A stretch of 6,879 nucleotides of DNA, taken from positions 1-6,879 of the forward strand of contig JAAOZY010000281.1 of assembly GCA_012274205.1 (NCBI GenBank), written 5' to 3'. The notes beneath the pieces are model-generated. The model was not told the DNA's origin and searched no databases. It saw only the letters and a program-made list of their open reading frames with translations. The position numbers were made by a program, and so were the translations under genes. The DNA comes from Betaproteobacteria bacterium (GTDB lineage: Bacteria > Pseudomonadota > Gammaproteobacteria > Burkholderiales > SG8-39). Positions 5,257 through 6,879 of this stretch are shown here, piece after piece. Positions within the stretch are counted from its first letter, which is position 1; each line of letters begins with the position of its first letter.

Positions 5257-6033
5257 CTAGATGATGGAAGCGCCGCCGTCCACGGCGACGATCTGGCCGG
5301 TAATGTGGGCACAGGCGTCAGAGGCGAACAGCAGCGCCAGGCCCTTCAGGTCTTCCTCGCCGCCGAGGCGCGCGAGCGGAGTCTGCGCGATGGTCGCATC
5401 GCCGATCTGCCCGAGGATCCATTTGGTCATTTTCGAGGGGAAAAAGCCCGGCGCGATCGCGTTCACGGTGATGTTGTGCTGTCCCCACTCGGCGGCAAGC
5501 GCGCGCGTCAGGTTCACCACGGCGCCCTTGCTGGTGTTGTAGGCGAGCGAGCGCTGCATGCGCGGGTCGTTGCCGAGCAGGCCGGCGATGGAGGCGACGT
5601 TGACGATGCGGCCATAGCGCCGCGGAATCATCGACAGTCTGCCCACCAGCTGCGTGGTCAGGAACAATCCGGTGACATTGAGGTTCATGACCTTTTCCCA
5701 CGCGTCCAGCGGATGCTCCTCGGCCGGTGCGCCCCAGGTGGTGCCGGCGTTGTTGATCAGGACGTCGACCTGGCCGTAGTGGCTCATGATGCTCTCCACG
5801 ACGGGCTGGATGCTGGATGCCTGGCTGTGGTCGCAGGGCTGGGTATACACGTCGAAGTGCATGCGCTCCAGATGTTCCTTCGCCTGCGCCAGTTCCTCGG
5901 GCTTGCGCGCCGTCAGCGCGAGCCTGGCGCCCATTTCTCCGAGCGCTTCGGCGATCTGCAGTCCCAGGCCGCGCGAGCCGCCGGTGACGAGGACAACCTT
6001 GCCGGTCATGTCCAATAGTTTCTTCACGCTCAT
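5257..6033 (-). CDS. Classical short-chain dehydrogenase/reductase (FabG / gluconate 5-dehydrogenase-like)
   Basis: This 258-residue cytoplasmic NAD(P)(H)-dependent oxidoreductase has the complete classical SDR signature. The cofactor motif is TGGSRGLG (17-24), NNAG is at 94-97, and the catalytic tetrad is N119, S148, Y165 and K169 (YNTSK). It also has NAIAPGFFPS at 191-200 and a VDGG near the C-terminus. R42-K44 (TARKP) after the second strand hints at NADP(H) preference. The ATG at 6033 has AGGAGA about 8 nt upstream, and the length is standard. It lies 69 nt downstream of an acyl-CoA dehydrogenase gene on the same strand, so a role on a 3-hydroxyacyl/3-ketoacyl-CoA intermediate is plausible, but SDR substrate cannot be inferred from sequence alone. 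Two leftward terminators follow it. A TTTCA-N8-TGAAA inverted repeat lies in its 5' gap (6057-6074). Confidence 0.94.
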   Translation of the reverse strand: MSVKKLLDMTGKVVLVTGGSRGLGLQIAEALGEMGARLALTARKPEELAQAKEHLERMHFDVYTQPCDHSQASSIQPVVESIMSHYGQVDVLINNAGTTWGAPAEEHPLDAWEKVMNLNVTGLFLTTQLVGRLSMIPRRYGRIVNVASIAGLLGNDPRMQRSLAYNTSKGAVVNLTRALAAEWGQHNITVNAIAPGFFPSKMTKWILGQIGDATIAQTPLARLGGEEDLKGLALLFASDACAHITGQIVAVDGGASII

Positions 6034-6102
6034 TGCCGCAGTCTCCTAAAAACTCATTTCAAACCGGGGTGAAACGTCGCCTCATGTGCTTGCGCGTTCC
6101 GG

Positions 6103-6879
6103 CTAGAACCAGGCGTCGCGCATGTCCAGCGTCGTGGTGTCGATGCTCTCCAGCAGATCGAGCATCGGCCCGACCTTCGGCAGCTCCCACACGAAGAAGT
6201 AGCGGCACGCCTGCCATTTGCCGTGGTAAAAATCGCTGTCCGCCTCTTTGTAGTTGCGCGAGGCGGCGAGCGATTGCTCGAGCCAGATCCAGGCCACCAC
6301 CATGTGGCCGAAGGCTTCGAGGTACACCGAGGAGTTCGCCAGCGTCTTGTCCATGTCATTCGGCGCGTACAGCCTGCGCGTGGTGTCGGCGATGCGCTTG
6401 CTCATGCCGGCGAGGTCCGCGGCGAAGCGACGCGTCTGCGCATCTGCGTGCTGCAGGCCAAGCTGCACGGTCTTCCCGATCGCATCGGCGAGCGCCTGGA
6501 ACGCGGCGCCGCCGTGCATGGTCACCTTGCGGCCGAGCAGGTCCAGGCCCTGGATGCCGTGCGTGCCCTCGTGTATCGGGTTGAGGCGGTTGTCGCGGTA
6601 GAGCTGCTCGACCTTGTAGTCGCGCGTGTAGCCGTAGCCGCCGTGCACCTGGATCGCGAGACTGTTGGCCTCCAGGCACCATTGCGAGGGCCAGCTCTTG
6701 GCGATCGGCGTGAGAATGTCCAGCAGCAGGCCCGCCTGCTCGCGCGCGGCCGGGTCCTCGCCGGTCTTCTGTTCGTCCACCAGGCGCGCGCAGTACAGGC
6801 ACAGCGCGAGGCCGCCCTCGACATAGGATTTTTGCGCGAGCAGCATGCGCCGCACGTCGGCGTGCTCGACGATCGGCAC
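6103..6879 (-). CDS. Acyl-CoA dehydrogenase (DmdC/AcdA-like long form), C-terminal part, cut by window edge
   Basis: The visible 259 codons are the C-terminal part of an FAD-dependent acyl-CoA dehydrogenase, which introduces the trans-2 double bond of an acyl-CoA. The frame is open to the right edge; the GTG at the edge is an internal valine codon, not a start. HADVRRMLLAQKSYVEG opens the fragment and is a typical mid-protein segment. Then come AIQVHGGYGYTRDY (fragment residues 76-89) and YRDNRLNPIHEGTHGIQG; the glutamate of HEGT (fragment residue 104) corresponds to the catalytic base Glu376 of medium-chain enzymes. About 130 further residues after GLDLLGRKV form the extra C-terminal domain of the long family of about 590-600 residues, which includes 3-methylmercaptopropionyl-CoA dehydrogenase DmdC. 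Many such proteins are general acyl-CoA dehydrogenases in beta-oxidation, so DMSP metabolism should not be assumed. It is the upstream partner of the SDR gene in a probable operon. Confidence 0.93.
   Translation of the reverse strand: MPIVEHADVRRMLLAQKSYVEGGLALCLYCARLVDEQKTGEDPAAREQAGLLLDILTPIAKSWPSQWCLEANSLAIQVHGGYGYTRDYKVEQLYRDNRLNPIHEGTHGIQGLDLLGRKVTMHGGAAFQALADAIGKTVQLGLQHADAQTRRFAADLAGMSKRIADTTRRLYAPNDMDKTLANSSVYLEAFGHMVVAWIWLEQSLAASRNYKEADSDFYHGKWQACRYFFVWELPKVGPMLDLLESIDTTTLDMRDAWF

Noticed and set aside
6057..6074. TTTCA-N8-TGAAA inverted repeat between the acyl-CoA dehydrogenase and SDR genes, as an operator
   Set aside because: Arms are short, there is no promoter-like pair around it, and the gene pair looks like one operon. 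It is mentioned only in the SDR entry.
6103..6879. Specific assignment of the acyl-CoA dehydrogenase as DmdC of the DMSP demethylation pathway
   Set aside because: No DmdA, DmdB or DmdD gene is seen, the N-terminal part is missing, and this long family has many members acting on ordinary acyl-CoAs.
1..6879. Mobile element, phage, defence system, CRISPR array or RNA gene
   Set aside because: No transposase, integrase, nuclease or phage protein, no terminal repeats or regularly spaced repeats, and no tRNA or rRNA signature was found on either strand by eye.

Overview
The window looks like a chromosomal segment of a GC-rich betaproteobacterium. The evidence is the GC-biased codon use, the Shine-Dalgarno-led genes and the gene families present; this is inference, and a GC-rich gammaproteobacterium cannot be excluded. 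It holds eight protein-coding genes, two of them cut by the window edges. I see no rRNA, tRNA, CRISPR array, transposase or phage gene.

Layout. (1) Left block, 1-2515, minus strand: a promoter at about 2487-2515, then a bifunctional enoyl-CoA hydratase/3-hydroxyacyl-CoA dehydrogenase, then 30 nt later the start of a thiolase that runs off the left edge. Together these cover the last three steps of beta-oxidation. (2) Middle block, 2708-4861: a plus-strand pair (a CBS-domain-only protein and a TIP30-like NAD(P)-binding protein) converges on a minus-strand pair (a second CBS-domain-only protein, then an exported CHRD-domain protein). (3) A non-coding stretch, 4862-5256, with a perfect FNR/FixK-type palindrome plus a matching -10, two leftward intrinsic terminators, a GGGA repeat and a hairpin. 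(4) Right block, 5257-6879, minus strand: the C-terminal part of a long acyl-CoA dehydrogenase (DmdC/AcdA-like) followed by a classical short-chain dehydrogenase/reductase, ending at the tandem terminators.

How the genes fit together. The two flanking blocks are acyl-CoA catabolic operons read in the same direction. Across the window they offer a dehydrogenase, hydratase, hydroxyacyl dehydrogenase and thiolase, plus an SDR that could act on a hydroxyacyl or ketoacyl intermediate. The middle block looks like an independent regulatory or stress module: two small adenylate-sensing CBS proteins, one apparently under an oxygen-responsive promoter, one redox-cofactor-binding protein and one secreted protein. 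I do not see a clearly new multi-gene system. The most interesting signals are regulatory: the FNR-type promoter of the second CBS gene and its structured leader, the inverted repeat overlapping the promoter of the fatty-acid operon, and the tandem terminators.
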